A stretch of 10,869 nt of DNA, taken from positions 1-10,869 of the forward strand of contig JAGXLE010000021.1 of the NCBI GenBank assembly GCA_018334855.1, given 5' to 3'. The DNA comes from Desulfobacterales bacterium. GTDB lineage: Bacteria > Desulfobacterota > Desulfobacteria > Desulfobacterales > Desulfosalsimonadaceae. Below the pieces are notes generated by a model. The model had not been told where the DNA came from. It did no database searches and saw only the letters and a list, made by a program, of their open reading frames with translations. Position numbers and translations under genes: made by a program. This document shows, one piece after another, positions 1-8,669 of this stretch (positions are counted from its first letter, which is position 1; each line of letters starts with the position of its first letter).

Positions 1-1368
1 CTGCAGTATACCCACGGATACGGACTGGTTATGACCCCGGCTGCCCAGAGCGGTGATAAACTGATGCAATGGTTTATCAAGGGCATTGATCCTGAATCAG
101 ATTACGGTTTCAGCGTTTCCAGGCCGGGCATATACTTCGGACTTGAAAAGCTTGATTATGCCATAGCTCCCAATGACGCAGGAGAGATGGACTATCCCCG
201 CGGGGATTCTTTTGCCAGTACCGACTATAGCGGAAAAGCAGGGGTGCCGATTGACTCTGTTTTCCGCAAACTGCTGTTTTCCATTTACTTCAAAGACCGA
301 AACATCTTTTTTACTACAAAAACAAACAATAACAGCAAGATTATCTTCCACCGCAATGTCAAAGACGCCATAAGTTATTTAACTCCCTATTTCACGATAG
401 ACAGCGACCCCTATCTTGTGGCTACCGACAAAGGCCTGTACTGGATCCAGGACGCATACACCCGCTCTAAATGGTATCCCAATGCAGCGCCCTATGACGG
501 AAAACACAATTACATCCGCAACTCGGTAAAAATCGTCACAGACGCATACAACGGCACGGTTGACTACTACATTGCAGATCCGGACGACCCGGTTGTAAAG
601 GCCTATGCCCGGATCTATCCCGGACTTTTAAAACCCCTGGAAGAAATGCCTGAAAAGCTTAGATCACACATACGTTATCCCAAGCACATCTTTGAAATTC
701 AGATGAATATTTACAAAAAATACCACCAGAGAGATCCCAAAACCTTTTACAGGCAGGAAGATCTCTGGGAATTGGCCCACCAGACCAAAAAAGAGATTCG
801 GGAAATCGGCACGCAGTCCATGCAGGCCTATTACCTTACCCTGGACCTGATAGAAAAAGACAACCCCGAATTTTTGCTGATTTCCCCAATGAGCCCTAAA
901 AACCGCCCCAATCTTCGTTCCCTTGTGATTGCAGGATGTGACGGAAACCATTACGGAAAATTCTACGTCTACAGCTTCCCCAAAGGTGAACAGGTATACG
1001 GTCCTTCACAGATCAGCGCCCTGATCGACCAGGACACCGAAATTGCAGAGCAGTTTACCCTGTGGGATCAGGCGGGCTCTGAAGTAAAAAGGGGGCGGAT
1101 GATAATCCTGCCTATAGCAGACGTGGTTTTCTACATACAGCCGGTTTATCTGAGCGCCTCGGCCGAGCTGAAAATTCCCCAACTCCGCCGTCTCATCGTT
1201 ACCCAGGGAGACAGGGTGGCAATGGAGGTCTCTCTTGAAAAAGCGTTTGACCGGATAAGAAACAGCCTGGTGGCCCCGGAAGGAATAGCACCGGCGGACA
1301 AACCCGGTGCAGACGCACCGGATAAACTAAATCAGCACCCGGAAAATCCCCGGCAATCCAATGAATAA
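1..1368 (+). CDS. UPF0182 family membrane protein, C-terminal part (5' end outside window)
   Basis: This is the C-terminal 455 residues of a UPF0182 (COG1615) protein. The reading frame is open from base 1, and the residues before the first in-window ATG (YTHGYGLVM) already match the family, so the true start lies upstream. Full-length members are usually about 900 residues, with around seven N-terminal membrane helices and a large extracytoplasmic domain; only the soluble part is visible here. Family-like segments include YFGLEKLDYAI near residue 46, LWDQAGSEVKRGRMIILPIA near residue 355 followed by an aromatic-rich YIQPVYL strand, and PQLRRLIVTQGDRVAMEVSL near residue 393. The last 30 or so residues are a Pro/Asp/Asn-rich tail that looks disordered. 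The biochemical function of the family is unknown to me. The next gene starts 46 bases downstream on the same strand, with no terminator seen between them, so cotranscription with the AsmA-like gene is likely. Confidence 0.9.
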   Translation: MQYTHGYGLVMTPAAQSGDKLMQWFIKGIDPESDYGFSVSRPGIYFGLEKLDYAIAPNDAGEMDYPRGDSFASTDYSGKAGVPIDSVFRKLLFSIYFKDRNIFFTTKTNNNSKIIFHRNVKDAISYLTPYFTIDSDPYLVATDKGLYWIQDAYTRSKWYPNAAPYDGKHNYIRNSVKIVTDAYNGTVDYYIADPDDPVVKAYARIYPGLLKPLEEMPEKLRSHIRYPKHIFEIQMNIYKKYHQRDPKTFYRQEDLWELAHQTKKEIREIGTQSMQAYYLTLDLIEKDNPEFLLISPMSPKNRPNLRSLVIAGCDGNHYGKFYVYSFPKGEQVYGPSQISALIDQDTEIAEQFTLWDQAGSEVKRGRMIILPIADVVFYIQPVYLSASAELKIPQLRRLIVTQGDRVAMEVSLEKAFDRIRNSLVAPEGIAPADKPGADAPDKLNQHPENPRQSNE

Positions 1369-1414
1369 AGCTATGCAGTAAAAACCGTAAACATCTCATA
1401 TTTCCAGTTGCCCG

Positions 1415-4348
1415 ATGAAAAGAACAAGCAAATACATTATTACCGCCGTTTTGATTTTTTGCCTGATTTTAGCCGCCCAGGCCGCTTTGCTCCTGGCTTC
1501 CAACCTGCTTGAGCCCCGGGTTGAAAAAGCCGTCAAAAAAAGGCTTGATGCAAATGTCACCATCAATGGATTTGACATAAATATTTTCACCGGAGTCCAT
1601 ATAGATTCTTTAATCGTTGATTCCGACCCCTCCAAACAGTGCAAATCAAGCGGTATACGCCTGAGCGGTATTGATATTGATCACGCCTTTTCAGCATTGC
1701 TTACCGGTAGCTACCGGATAACTGATTTCGAAATAGCTGACATGGAAGCATGCCTGAATGCCGCGGCACTTAAGCGGCTTCTCGCCGGGGGAGTCATGGC
1801 CGGAAAAAAAGGCAGATCCCCGGGAGTAAAAATTCAAAACGGAACCATAAGCTTCAGTGACAGCCTTTTAAAAAAGCCGCTGCACATCAAAGATATAAAT
1901 ATTTCCGCCCCCAGGGGAGAAAACTTTGAGATATCCGGCAGTGCTTTTTTTGCAGGGGAGAAAAACCCTGTAAGAATAAACATGGAGGCTGCAAAATCAG
2001 TTGTTAAAGCCGAACTGCAGGTAAAAGATTTTGACCTACTTTCCATGCCGGGAATCAATATCCCGGAAAAAATCTTTAAGTTTTCAATGCCGGAGTCAGA
2101 GACAAAACTTACAGGAAACATTTCTGCCGTGTTTTCAACCCAAACCGGTATGATCACGATTAAAGGCGGCCAGCTTCTTGCGGCATCCGGCTATGTGGAA
2201 ATTTTTTCCGGAGCGGCAAGTATTGACAAAAACGGAATACAGCAGGCCAAGCTCAGGGCGGGTACGCGCGGGCTGAGCATGAAGTTTTTAAACGGTTTTA
2301 ACCAAAAACAGGTTCTGCCCGACGAATTTCGCACCGAGCTCAAGGAAGGAAGGTTTAACACAGAGCTTCACCTGAGATGGAACCGTGAGCAGGGACTGCA
2401 ATACGAAGCAGAGGTTTTCGTTCATAACGCCTCGGCTTATATGCCCGGACTGGAAACCCGGATAGATTCAATCGAAGCAGAGCTTGAAATCTGTTCACCG
2501 GAAAAAGTGACAATAAAGACGTTCAGGGGCTGGATCTCCGAGGGAAGAGTTGATATTTCCGGTTTTCTCGATTTCAAAGACCGAAAAATAAAGGATCATC
2601 GTGTTGAATTTCAACTTGTTGAAATAACGCCAAACAAACACATAATGAACCTGCTTCCCCCCGAGGCACGGCAGGTAATAAAAAAAATGAAAGTTCAGAA
2701 TCCCGAATTCGGGGGGCGCATAATTCTGGGCGGCGACGGTATAAATATTGACCTCGACACCAGGGCCGATTCAGCCAGGGTACCTGAAATGCCCTTTAAA
2801 TTAAGCAGTCCTGCCACGCGTATAAAATGGAGCTCCGGCACCAGCAAAATATTTTTTGATGACATAAAGGCTTTTGTCGATAAAAGCCCTGTTGAGGGCA
2901 GGCTCGTCCTTGATATTGCAAAACCGCTTTCTGTAAACCTCTCCTTTGCCGGTCAATATCTGCAAATTACCCCGGAACTTGTTCAATGGCTGGGGATGGA
3001 AAAAGAGCCATTGAAAATAAGCGGCAGTTATGACATCAGGCTCAGAGCTCAGGGCTGGAATCCACAATCCATGCACCCCTCGGAAATAATAAGTAATTTA
3101 AACGCACGCGTGGACCTGCGCGAAATATCTGTGCACCATCAAAGCCTCGGGCGGGTTGCCGACAACTGGTACGGGCATCTTGCCATAAATTCCGGGCAGC
3201 TCCGCCTGAGAGACTTTACAGGAGATGTCTTCGGAATCGGTTTCCGCGCAAACGGGTCAATCCCAATAGAAGGAAAATCTGATACATCCCTCCACGTGAA
3301 TTCGGAAATAATCAATTTGAATGAAGAACTTTACCGGCGGATCCCATCAGCAGATATTCTGCAGGAACTTAATCTGGAGGGACAGTGCGAGATAAAGGCC
3401 GAGCTGCAATCCGGGGGCAGCGGCATAATTCCGACAAAAGGAAACATTGCCGCAGTTATCCATCATTTTGAAATGCAGCCCAACGGCGTAAAGCTCGGGG
3501 GAGGGGGAACGGCAAGGGTAAATATCTCAGGTCTGAATACCGATAATATCGGCCTTGACGGTTCCGTGAATCTAAATGAAATGTATCTGGACAGATTTGA
3601 GGCAAACAGGGTTTCAGCGGCTTTCAGCTACAGGGAAGGAAAGCTTGAAATACCTGAAATAAAACTAAACGCCTACGGGGGAGTGATCCGGTTTACGGAT
3701 TCATCAATAAACATTTCTGAGCGTAAATGGCAGACCCGGATCCTGCCTGCTCACATGGACCTGGAAAGCATTGTAGCCGCCATGGGAATTACCGGCAGGA
3801 ACGCACCTGCAGGCAGCCTGAGGGGAGAAATCGATTTAAAGGGAAAAGGATTTGACCCTGAAGCCCTGCGCGGCGGCGGGAATTTCAAGATCAGCAAGGG
3901 CATTTTATATAACTTTCCGGTAATTGCATCTGTATTTAACGTTCTGGATCTGGAAATGCCGCGCAGCAGCCCGATAACCCACGCCTACGGCACCTTCGGC
4001 ATACAGGACGGAGAGCTTGAACTGCAGAACCTGCTGCTTTCCGGCGGCACTGTCCCCATGCACATGAATGGGACACTGGGCCTTAAAAAAGGTGTCGCTT
4101 TTAAAAATCAAAAAATCAACCTGCTGGTAACAGCCGCCAAATCCAACGGTATTCTTGATCAAATTCCACTGGTGGGCTGGATAAAGCATTATACACTCGA
4201 TCTGTTCAAAAGACTGGTCATGCAGGTCAGGCTGGAGGGAACCGTAGGGGACTACCAGGTGCACAGTATTTCCAGCCCGGTTACAAAACCCATTGAACAG
4301 ATGTGGTCGCTGATGGAAAAACTCGCCCCTTCCACGCCTGAAAAATAA
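1415..4348 (+). CDS. AsmA/YhdP-like envelope protein with N-terminal membrane anchor
   Basis: The product is 977 residues, with one hydrophobic helix at about residues 7-30 preceded by a Lys/Arg-rich start (MKRTSKY). This predicts an inner-membrane anchor with the bulk of the protein in the periplasm. The rest is long and beta-rich, with alternating short strands, many Gly/Asn turns and hardly any cysteine, as in the AsmA/TamB/YhdP superfamily. The best family signal is C-terminal: an AsmA_2-like stretch at about residues 800-905, including a GILYNFPVIASVFNVLDLE-type segment. It is followed by LVGWIKHYTLDLFKRLVMQV near residue 918 and a closing VEGTVGDY-like strand. Known members are thought to carry phospholipids between membranes or affect outer-membrane assembly; that role is inferred here. 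No clear Shine-Dalgarno precedes the ATG, but the membrane helix follows it directly, so the start is plausible. The gene lies behind a UPF0182 gene, another envelope protein, and converges with ftsK. Confidence 0.82.
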   Translation: MKRTSKYIITAVLIFCLILAAQAALLLASNLLEPRVEKAVKKRLDANVTINGFDINIFTGVHIDSLIVDSDPSKQCKSSGIRLSGIDIDHAFSALLTGSYRITDFEIADMEACLNAAALKRLLAGGVMAGKKGRSPGVKIQNGTISFSDSLLKKPLHIKDINISAPRGENFEISGSAFFAGEKNPVRINMEAAKSVVKAELQVKDFDLLSMPGINIPEKIFKFSMPESETKLTGNISAVFSTQTGMITIKGGQLLAASGYVEIFSGAASIDKNGIQQAKLRAGTRGLSMKFLNGFNQKQVLPDEFRTELKEGRFNTELHLRWNREQGLQYEAEVFVHNASAYMPGLETRIDSIEAELEICSPEKVTIKTFRGWISEGRVDISGFLDFKDRKIKDHRVEFQLVEITPNKHIMNLLPPEARQVIKKMKVQNPEFGGRIILGGDGINIDLDTRADSARVPEMPFKLSSPATRIKWSSGTSKIFFDDIKAFVDKSPVEGRLVLDIAKPLSVNLSFAGQYLQITPELVQWLGMEKEPLKISGSYDIRLRAQGWNPQSMHPSEIISNLNARVDLREISVHHQSLGRVADNWYGHLAINSGQLRLRDFTGDVFGIGFRANGSIPIEGKSDTSLHVNSEIINLNEELYRRIPSADILQELNLEGQCEIKAELQSGGSGIIPTKGNIAAVIHHFEMQPNGVKLGGGGTARVNISGLNTDNIGLDGSVNLNEMYLDRFEANRVSAAFSYREGKLEIPEIKLNAYGGVIRFTDSSINISERKWQTRILPAHMDLESIVAAMGITGRNAPAGSLRGEIDLKGKGFDPEALRGGGNFKISKGILYNFPVIASVFNVLDLEMPRSSPITHAYGTFGIQDGELELQNLLLSGGTVPMHMNGTLGLKKGVAFKNQKINLLVTAAKSNGILDQIPLVGWIKHYTLDLFKRLVMQVRLEGTVGDYQVHSISSPVTKPIEQMWSLMEKLAPSTPEK

Positions 4349-4362
4349 GTCAGCCATCAACA

Positions 4363-6597
4363 TTACATATCGTAATTTTCCCTGACCAGCACCTCCCTGG
4401 GCTTGACCCCGTCGGAAGGCCCCACAACGCCTTCTTTTTCCATGGTCTCTATTATCCTTGCCGCCCTGTTGTAGCCGATCCTCAGGTGCCGCTGAACCAT
4501 GGAAATCGAGGCCTGGCCGGTCTTTGCCACCAGGGCCACGGCCTCGTCATAGCGCTCATCGTAATCTTTTTGCCCCTCCTTACTGCTATCCTGTTCGGGT
4601 GCTTCGATTACTTCATCAACGTAATCGGGGGCTTTCTGGGTTTTTAAAAATTCAATAATTTTTGTCACCTCGTCTTCCGAGACATAAGCACCGTGTATGC
4701 GCTGGAGCTTGGCGGTACCGGGAGGGAGAAAAAGCATATCGCCGTCGCCGAGCAGGGTTTCCGCCCCGTTGGTGTCAATAATGGTCCTGGAGTCGATCTT
4801 GGATGATACCTGGAAAGAAAGGCGGGTCGGAAAATTGGCCTTTATCAGGCCTGTGAGCACGTCAACCGAGGGACGCTGGGTGGCAAGGATCAGGTGAATG
4901 CCAGCAGCCCTGGCCATCTGGGCAAGACGGGTCAGGCTTACTTCCACGTCCCTGGAGGCAACCATCATCAGATCTGCAAGCTCGTCTACGATCACCACAA
5001 TATAAGGAAGTTTTTCAGGGGGTTGTTCGTCCTCGGAAGGGGTTTCCTTTGCTATTCGCGCATTATACTGCCTGACATTGCGTACCCGCTTTTCTGAAAG
5101 AAGTTTATATCGTCTTTCCATTTCCCGCACCGCCCAGAACAGCGAATTGGTGGCCTTTTTCATATCAGTAACCACCGGGGCGATCATATGGGGGATCCCG
5201 TCATAATTGGACAACTCAATCCGCTTGGGATCTATCATGATAAACTTGACCTCTTCAGGCGTCGCCTTATACAGGATACTTGTTATCATTGTGTTTAAAG
5301 CAACGCTCTTGCCGGTTCCGGTAGCACCGGCTATCAGAAGATGGGGCATGGTGTCGAGATCCGCCACCACCGGGTATCCGACGATATCTTTTCCAAGCGC
5401 GATGGTGAGCCTGGATTCCGATTTTTGAAAAACCCGGGAGGCCACTATGTCCTTAAATCCCACAAGCTCCCTTTTCTTGTTGGGAATCTCGATGCCTATA
5501 ACGGCTTTTCCCGGAATCGGGGCGATAATCCGCACGCTCAAAGCCTTCAGTGCAAGGGCCAGGTCATCTGCGAGATTGACTATTTTGTTTATCTTGACTC
5601 CCGGGGCAGGGGAAAATTCATAGCGGGTGATCACCGGGCCGGGCAGAACCTCGGTTACGTTTCCCTGCACCCCGAAATCGAGCAGCTTCTGTTCGAGCAG
5701 CTTTGACTGCTCCTGCAGGTACTGATGATCCACATCATCTGTGATCTTTTCAGAATCCTCCAGAAATTTCAGGGGCGGAAGCTGGAAACCCTCCTGTATT
5801 TTCATGGACTCAAAAACCTGCTGCCTGGGCGCCGGGGCAGAGGCAACTGACCGGGAAGCCGGCTTCTGGATCTTAATTTGCGAAGAAAGCCGCGTGCCTT
5901 CACCCGGGCAGGCGGGTTTTGATTCGGTGGTCTCGGTTTGCGGGACCGCAGCAGATTTTTGTTTATTTACAGACTTTTTTATGCGCCTTCCCGTACCCGG
6001 AAGTCTCAGCCGTTTCAAATACACAAACAGGCTTTTTATAAATAACTTTATCCTGGCCGCGGCAAAACTTGCCAGCCGGGCGGTATTTCCGGCCGCCGCT
6101 ACCAGTGATATACCCGTAGTCAGAATAAAACCGATTGCAAGAATCAGCAGCAAAATTATAAAGCCGCCCGTCGGGTTTGCATACTCCCGGAAAATTACCA
6201 TCACGGGAGTTGCCAGCATACCCCCGGCTGAATAATCAGCACCCAGAATAAAGTAGCTGTCATTAAACATTGCAGCCAGTGCGCCGGTGCCGATTACCAG
6301 AAGAACGCTGCCCGAGGCTGCAAGCCACGGAGAAAGTCCTGAATCATATGTATAAAGGCGGATACAGGAGAAAAACAGCAAAACGGGTATCCAGAACGCG
6401 CCCACACCGAAAAGATCGATAAGAAGACCTGCCAGATACGCTCCTGCCAGCCCGAAAAAATTGTTTACCAGCCCCGGCTCTGCGGCGTGATTTAAGCATG
6501 GATCTGCCGGGCTGTAGGAAAGAAGACTTACAGCGGAAAATACCACGAGAAAGAAAATCAGGATGCCGGCAATTTCCTTTCGTATTGTCATTGTCAT
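4363..6597 (-). CDS. ftsK: DNA translocase FtsK
   Basis: This is a membrane-anchored, hexameric ATP-driven DNA pump that acts at the division septum to clear and resolve chromosome termini. Numbered from the chosen ATG (744 residues), there are several hydrophobic helices between about residues 8 and 165 (FtsK_4TM-like). A basic then Pro/Ser-rich linker covers roughly 190-270, and the alpha domain about 290-400. The RecA-like motor has Walker A GATGTGKS at 424-431 and Walker B IVVIVDEL at 533-540. A DNA-reading winged-helix gamma domain spans about 680-744, containing ISMVQRHLRIGYNRAARIIE. The linker is short compared with that of E. coli, as is usual for SpoIIIE/FtsK proteins of this size. 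The frame extends to a TTG at 6627, but no Shine-Dalgarno lies at a useful distance from it and the family usually begins just before RKEI..ILIFF. I therefore chose the ATG at 6597; the ATG two codons later (6591) is also possible. The gene follows the RNase J stop by 44 bases and is the last gene of its operon. Confidence 0.96.
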   Translation of the reverse strand: MTMTIRKEIAGILIFFLVVFSAVSLLSYSPADPCLNHAAEPGLVNNFFGLAGAYLAGLLIDLFGVGAFWIPVLLFFSCIRLYTYDSGLSPWLAASGSVLLVIGTGALAAMFNDSYFILGADYSAGGMLATPVMVIFREYANPTGGFIILLLILAIGFILTTGISLVAAAGNTARLASFAAARIKLFIKSLFVYLKRLRLPGTGRRIKKSVNKQKSAAVPQTETTESKPACPGEGTRLSSQIKIQKPASRSVASAPAPRQQVFESMKIQEGFQLPPLKFLEDSEKITDDVDHQYLQEQSKLLEQKLLDFGVQGNVTEVLPGPVITRYEFSPAPGVKINKIVNLADDLALALKALSVRIIAPIPGKAVIGIEIPNKKRELVGFKDIVASRVFQKSESRLTIALGKDIVGYPVVADLDTMPHLLIAGATGTGKSVALNTMITSILYKATPEEVKFIMIDPKRIELSNYDGIPHMIAPVVTDMKKATNSLFWAVREMERRYKLLSEKRVRNVRQYNARIAKETPSEDEQPPEKLPYIVVIVDELADLMMVASRDVEVSLTRLAQMARAAGIHLILATQRPSVDVLTGLIKANFPTRLSFQVSSKIDSRTIIDTNGAETLLGDGDMLFLPPGTAKLQRIHGAYVSEDEVTKIIEFLKTQKAPDYVDEVIEAPEQDSSKEGQKDYDERYDEAVALVAKTGQASISMVQRHLRIGYNRAARIIETMEKEGVVGPSDGVKPREVLVRENYDM

Positions 6598-6641
6598 GTC
6601 ATTTCTTTGCTCTTTTTTAACCGGCAAGGCCGTCTTTTCTG

Positions 6642-8288
6642 CTAAACTTCCAGGATAAAGGGAAAGATTACCGGCCTGCGCCTCATTGTGAAATTAAAAT
6701 ACTCCTTTAGAGTTCCCGGCAGCCGGCTGCGTATCACATCGGCCGGATGGGGAAGCCCCACTGCCTCATCCACGATTTCTAAGATCACGCACTTGGCGTC
6801 CTCTATTATATGACCGGTCTCTGTCTCAAAGACAAAACCCTTGGAGACGATTTCCGGGCCGTATACGACAAAGCCCGTATCCTCGTCAATTGCCATGGTC
6901 ACAGCCACCATGCCTTCTTCTGAAAGCAGGCGCCTTTCTTTTAACACCGAGCGTCCCACATCACCGATGCCCTTGCCGTCGACAAGAACCTTGTTTGTGG
7001 GGATACGATCGGATATGCGGGCCCCCTGTTCTTCAAATACAATCACGTCGCCGTTTTCCGCAAGGAGAACCCGGTCTACGGGTATCCCGGACTCGGCTGC
7101 CAGCTGCGCGTGATGGTAAAGATGCCGGTATTCACCGTGAATGGGAATGAAGTAAGCGGGCCGGGTCAACTCCAGCATCATCTTTAATTCCTCCCGGAAG
7201 GCGTGGCCTGAAACATGAATTTCGGAAATTTTCTCATAAATCACGTTGGCGCCCTTGCGGAAAAGGTTGTTTATAATCTTTGCAATCGCCTTTTCGTTTC
7301 CGGGGATAAACTTGGATGAAAGTACGACCGTATCGCCGGGCTTGATCTTTACCTGCCTGTGAGTGCCGGTTGACATGCGCGCAAGAGCCGACATGGGCTC
7401 TCCCTGGCTCCCGGTTGTCAGAACAATGATCTGCTCATCGGGATACTGATCAAGCTCATCGAGCGCGATTTCCATTCCTTCGGGTATCTGCAGGAGATTT
7501 AGCTGCTTTGCGATCCTTGCACTCAGCTCTATGCTCCTGCCGTTGAACATGATCCTGCGGTTGCCGTCTTTAATGATATTGATTATCTGCTGAATCCGGG
7601 AAACATTGGATGCAAACAGGGCCACTATAACCCTGCCGGTACTGTTTAAAATTATACGCTCCAGGCTTTTGCGAACACGCGCATCAGACGGGGTTCGTCC
7701 CTCGCGCTCCACGTTTGTGGAATCTGAAAGAAGCGCCATCACCCCACGGTCCCCCAACCTCTTAAAAGCGTCAACATCTGTTTCCAGCCCCGAAATGGTT
7801 GAGTCAGAAATCTTGAAATCACCCGTGTGCACTATAAGTCCGAGAGGGGTATCAATCGCCATACCCACCCCGTCAACCACGCTGTGATGGACCCTGATAA
7901 ATTCAAATGAAAAAGGTCCGATAGAAAGCTTTTCATCGGTCCGTATAAGATTTAAGGAAGCAGCGGGCAGCAGGCCGTGTTCCTCGAGCCTGTGGCTGAC
8001 CATGCCCAGGGTAAAGGCGGTGGCATAAACCGGCAGATTGACTTCTCTTAACAAATACGGCAGGGCGCCGATGTGATCCTCGTGTGCGTGGGTCAGAATA
8101 ACAGCCTTGAGCCTGGATTTATTTCGCAGGATATAGCCCATGTCCGGAATCACGTAATCCACGCCCAGCATGTAATCTTCGGGAAACATGAGCCCGGCGT
8201 CTATGACCACGATCGTACCGCCGTATTCAAAGGCCATCATGTTCAAGCCGATTTCGCCCAGTCCGCCCAGAGGAATAATTTTCAGCAT
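6642..8288 (-). CDS. rnj: Ribonuclease J (metallo-beta-lactamase / beta-CASP RNase)
   Basis: The 548-residue product has the full RNase J layout. RNase J combines endonuclease and 5'-to-3' exonuclease activity in RNA maturation and mRNA decay in the cytoplasm. The N-terminal IPLGGLGEIGLN signature is at about 5-16, followed by an acidic loop ending in IDAGLMFPE. The zinc-binding HAHEDH motif is at 67-72, with more metal ligands in VHHS (133-136) and HTGDFK (154-159). The beta-CASP domain follows SDSTN (188-192) and includes TGSQGEP (292-298). IHVSGHA (357-363) and PIHGEYRHL (382-390) complete the active site and the phosphate pocket. The C-terminal domain (about 450-548) typical of RNase J is present. 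The ATG has no clear Shine-Dalgarno, but the protein begins exactly where the family begins. It lies between a small uncharacterised gene (23 bases upstream) and ftsK; an rnj–ftsK order is, as I recall, common in related bacteria. Paralogue type (J1 or J2) cannot be assigned. Confidence 0.96.
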   Translation of the reverse strand: MLKIIPLGGLGEIGLNMMAFEYGGTIVVIDAGLMFPEDYMLGVDYVIPDMGYILRNKSRLKAVILTHAHEDHIGALPYLLREVNLPVYATAFTLGMVSHRLEEHGLLPAASLNLIRTDEKLSIGPFSFEFIRVHHSVVDGVGMAIDTPLGLIVHTGDFKISDSTISGLETDVDAFKRLGDRGVMALLSDSTNVEREGRTPSDARVRKSLERIILNSTGRVIVALFASNVSRIQQIINIIKDGNRRIMFNGRSIELSARIAKQLNLLQIPEGMEIALDELDQYPDEQIIVLTTGSQGEPMSALARMSTGTHRQVKIKPGDTVVLSSKFIPGNEKAIAKIINNLFRKGANVIYEKISEIHVSGHAFREELKMMLELTRPAYFIPIHGEYRHLYHHAQLAAESGIPVDRVLLAENGDVIVFEEQGARISDRIPTNKVLVDGKGIGDVGRSVLKERRLLSEEGMVAVTMAIDEDTGFVVYGPEIVSKGFVFETETGHIIEDAKCVILEIVDEAVGLPHPADVIRSRLPGTLKEYFNFTMRRRPVIFPFILEV

Positions 8289-8311
8289 AACAGCACGCAG
8301 ATCAATAAAAT

Positions 8312-8644
8312 TTAAACGGTAACGTCCAGCTCCCGGACAATATCTTCGATAAGTGTGATAAACCAGTTTCTCTGGAGCTCATTGGCATAAGCCATACAAT
8401 CGCAGCGAACACGGTTGTGGGTCCTTACGAGAAATTCTCCCGCAAGGACTCCGGGCTTTAGCTGCAGGGCAAAATAAAGCGGTTGACAGTTTTCATGGGC
8501 AGCCTGAACTGCACTATAATATTGCGGATCAAGAGGTACCCAGTAAACCCGGTCCAGCATGGGCGGCCCGAACCGGTTCGTCAGATATTCTGCCAGCTTT
8601 TCCACGTCGCTCTCGCTAAGATCATCAATAACATATTGTTTCAT
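8312..8644 (-). CDS. Conserved-looking small protein of unknown function
   Basis: I do not recognise a named family. From the chosen ATG the product is 110 residues, soluble, with no signal peptide or membrane helix. It opens with a helix-like segment rich in charged residues (MKQYVIDDLSESDVEKLAEY). A central part then has Tyr/Trp/Pro-rich strands (DRVYWVPLD), and an Arg- and Cys-containing stretch RVRCDCMAYA at 78-87 precedes a C-terminal helix with QRNWFITLIEDI. His50, Cys53, His76, Cys81 and Cys83 could form a metal site or a redox pair; this is inference only. From memory, similar short proteins with a YWVPLD-type and an RCDC-type segment occur in other Desulfobacterales. The frame extends to a TTG at 8680, overlapping the end of the methyltransferase gene. 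I prefer the ATG at 8644 because the protein pattern starts there, although neither start has a strong Shine-Dalgarno. It sits 25 bases after the ogt-like stop and 23 bases before rnj, so it is probably translated from the same mRNA. Confidence 0.7.
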   Translation of the reverse strand: MKQYVIDDLSESDVEKLAEYLTNRFGPPMLDRVYWVPLDPQYYSAVQAAHENCQPLYFALQLKPGVLAGEFLVRTHNRVRCDCMAYANELQRNWFITLIEDIVRELDVTV

Positions 8645-8669
8645 TTTGGTATAACTATCACATTCTTTT

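Noticed and set aside
3498..3505. GGGGAGGG, a match to the E. coli FtsK-orienting KOPS pattern GGGNAGGG
   Set aside because: About one match is expected by chance in a window this size on two strands, it lies within coding sequence, and the motif used by this FtsK is unknown.
5341..5706. Long + strand frame of 121 residues opposite ftsK, and similar frames opposite rnj
   Set aside because: These are shadows of strongly conserved coding sequence on the other strand, with no family resemblance or ribosome sites.
6598..6627. TTG-initiated 10-residue extension of ftsK
   Set aside because: It lacks a Shine-Dalgarno at a useful distance and the extra residues do not resemble FtsK N-termini; it remains a minor possibility.
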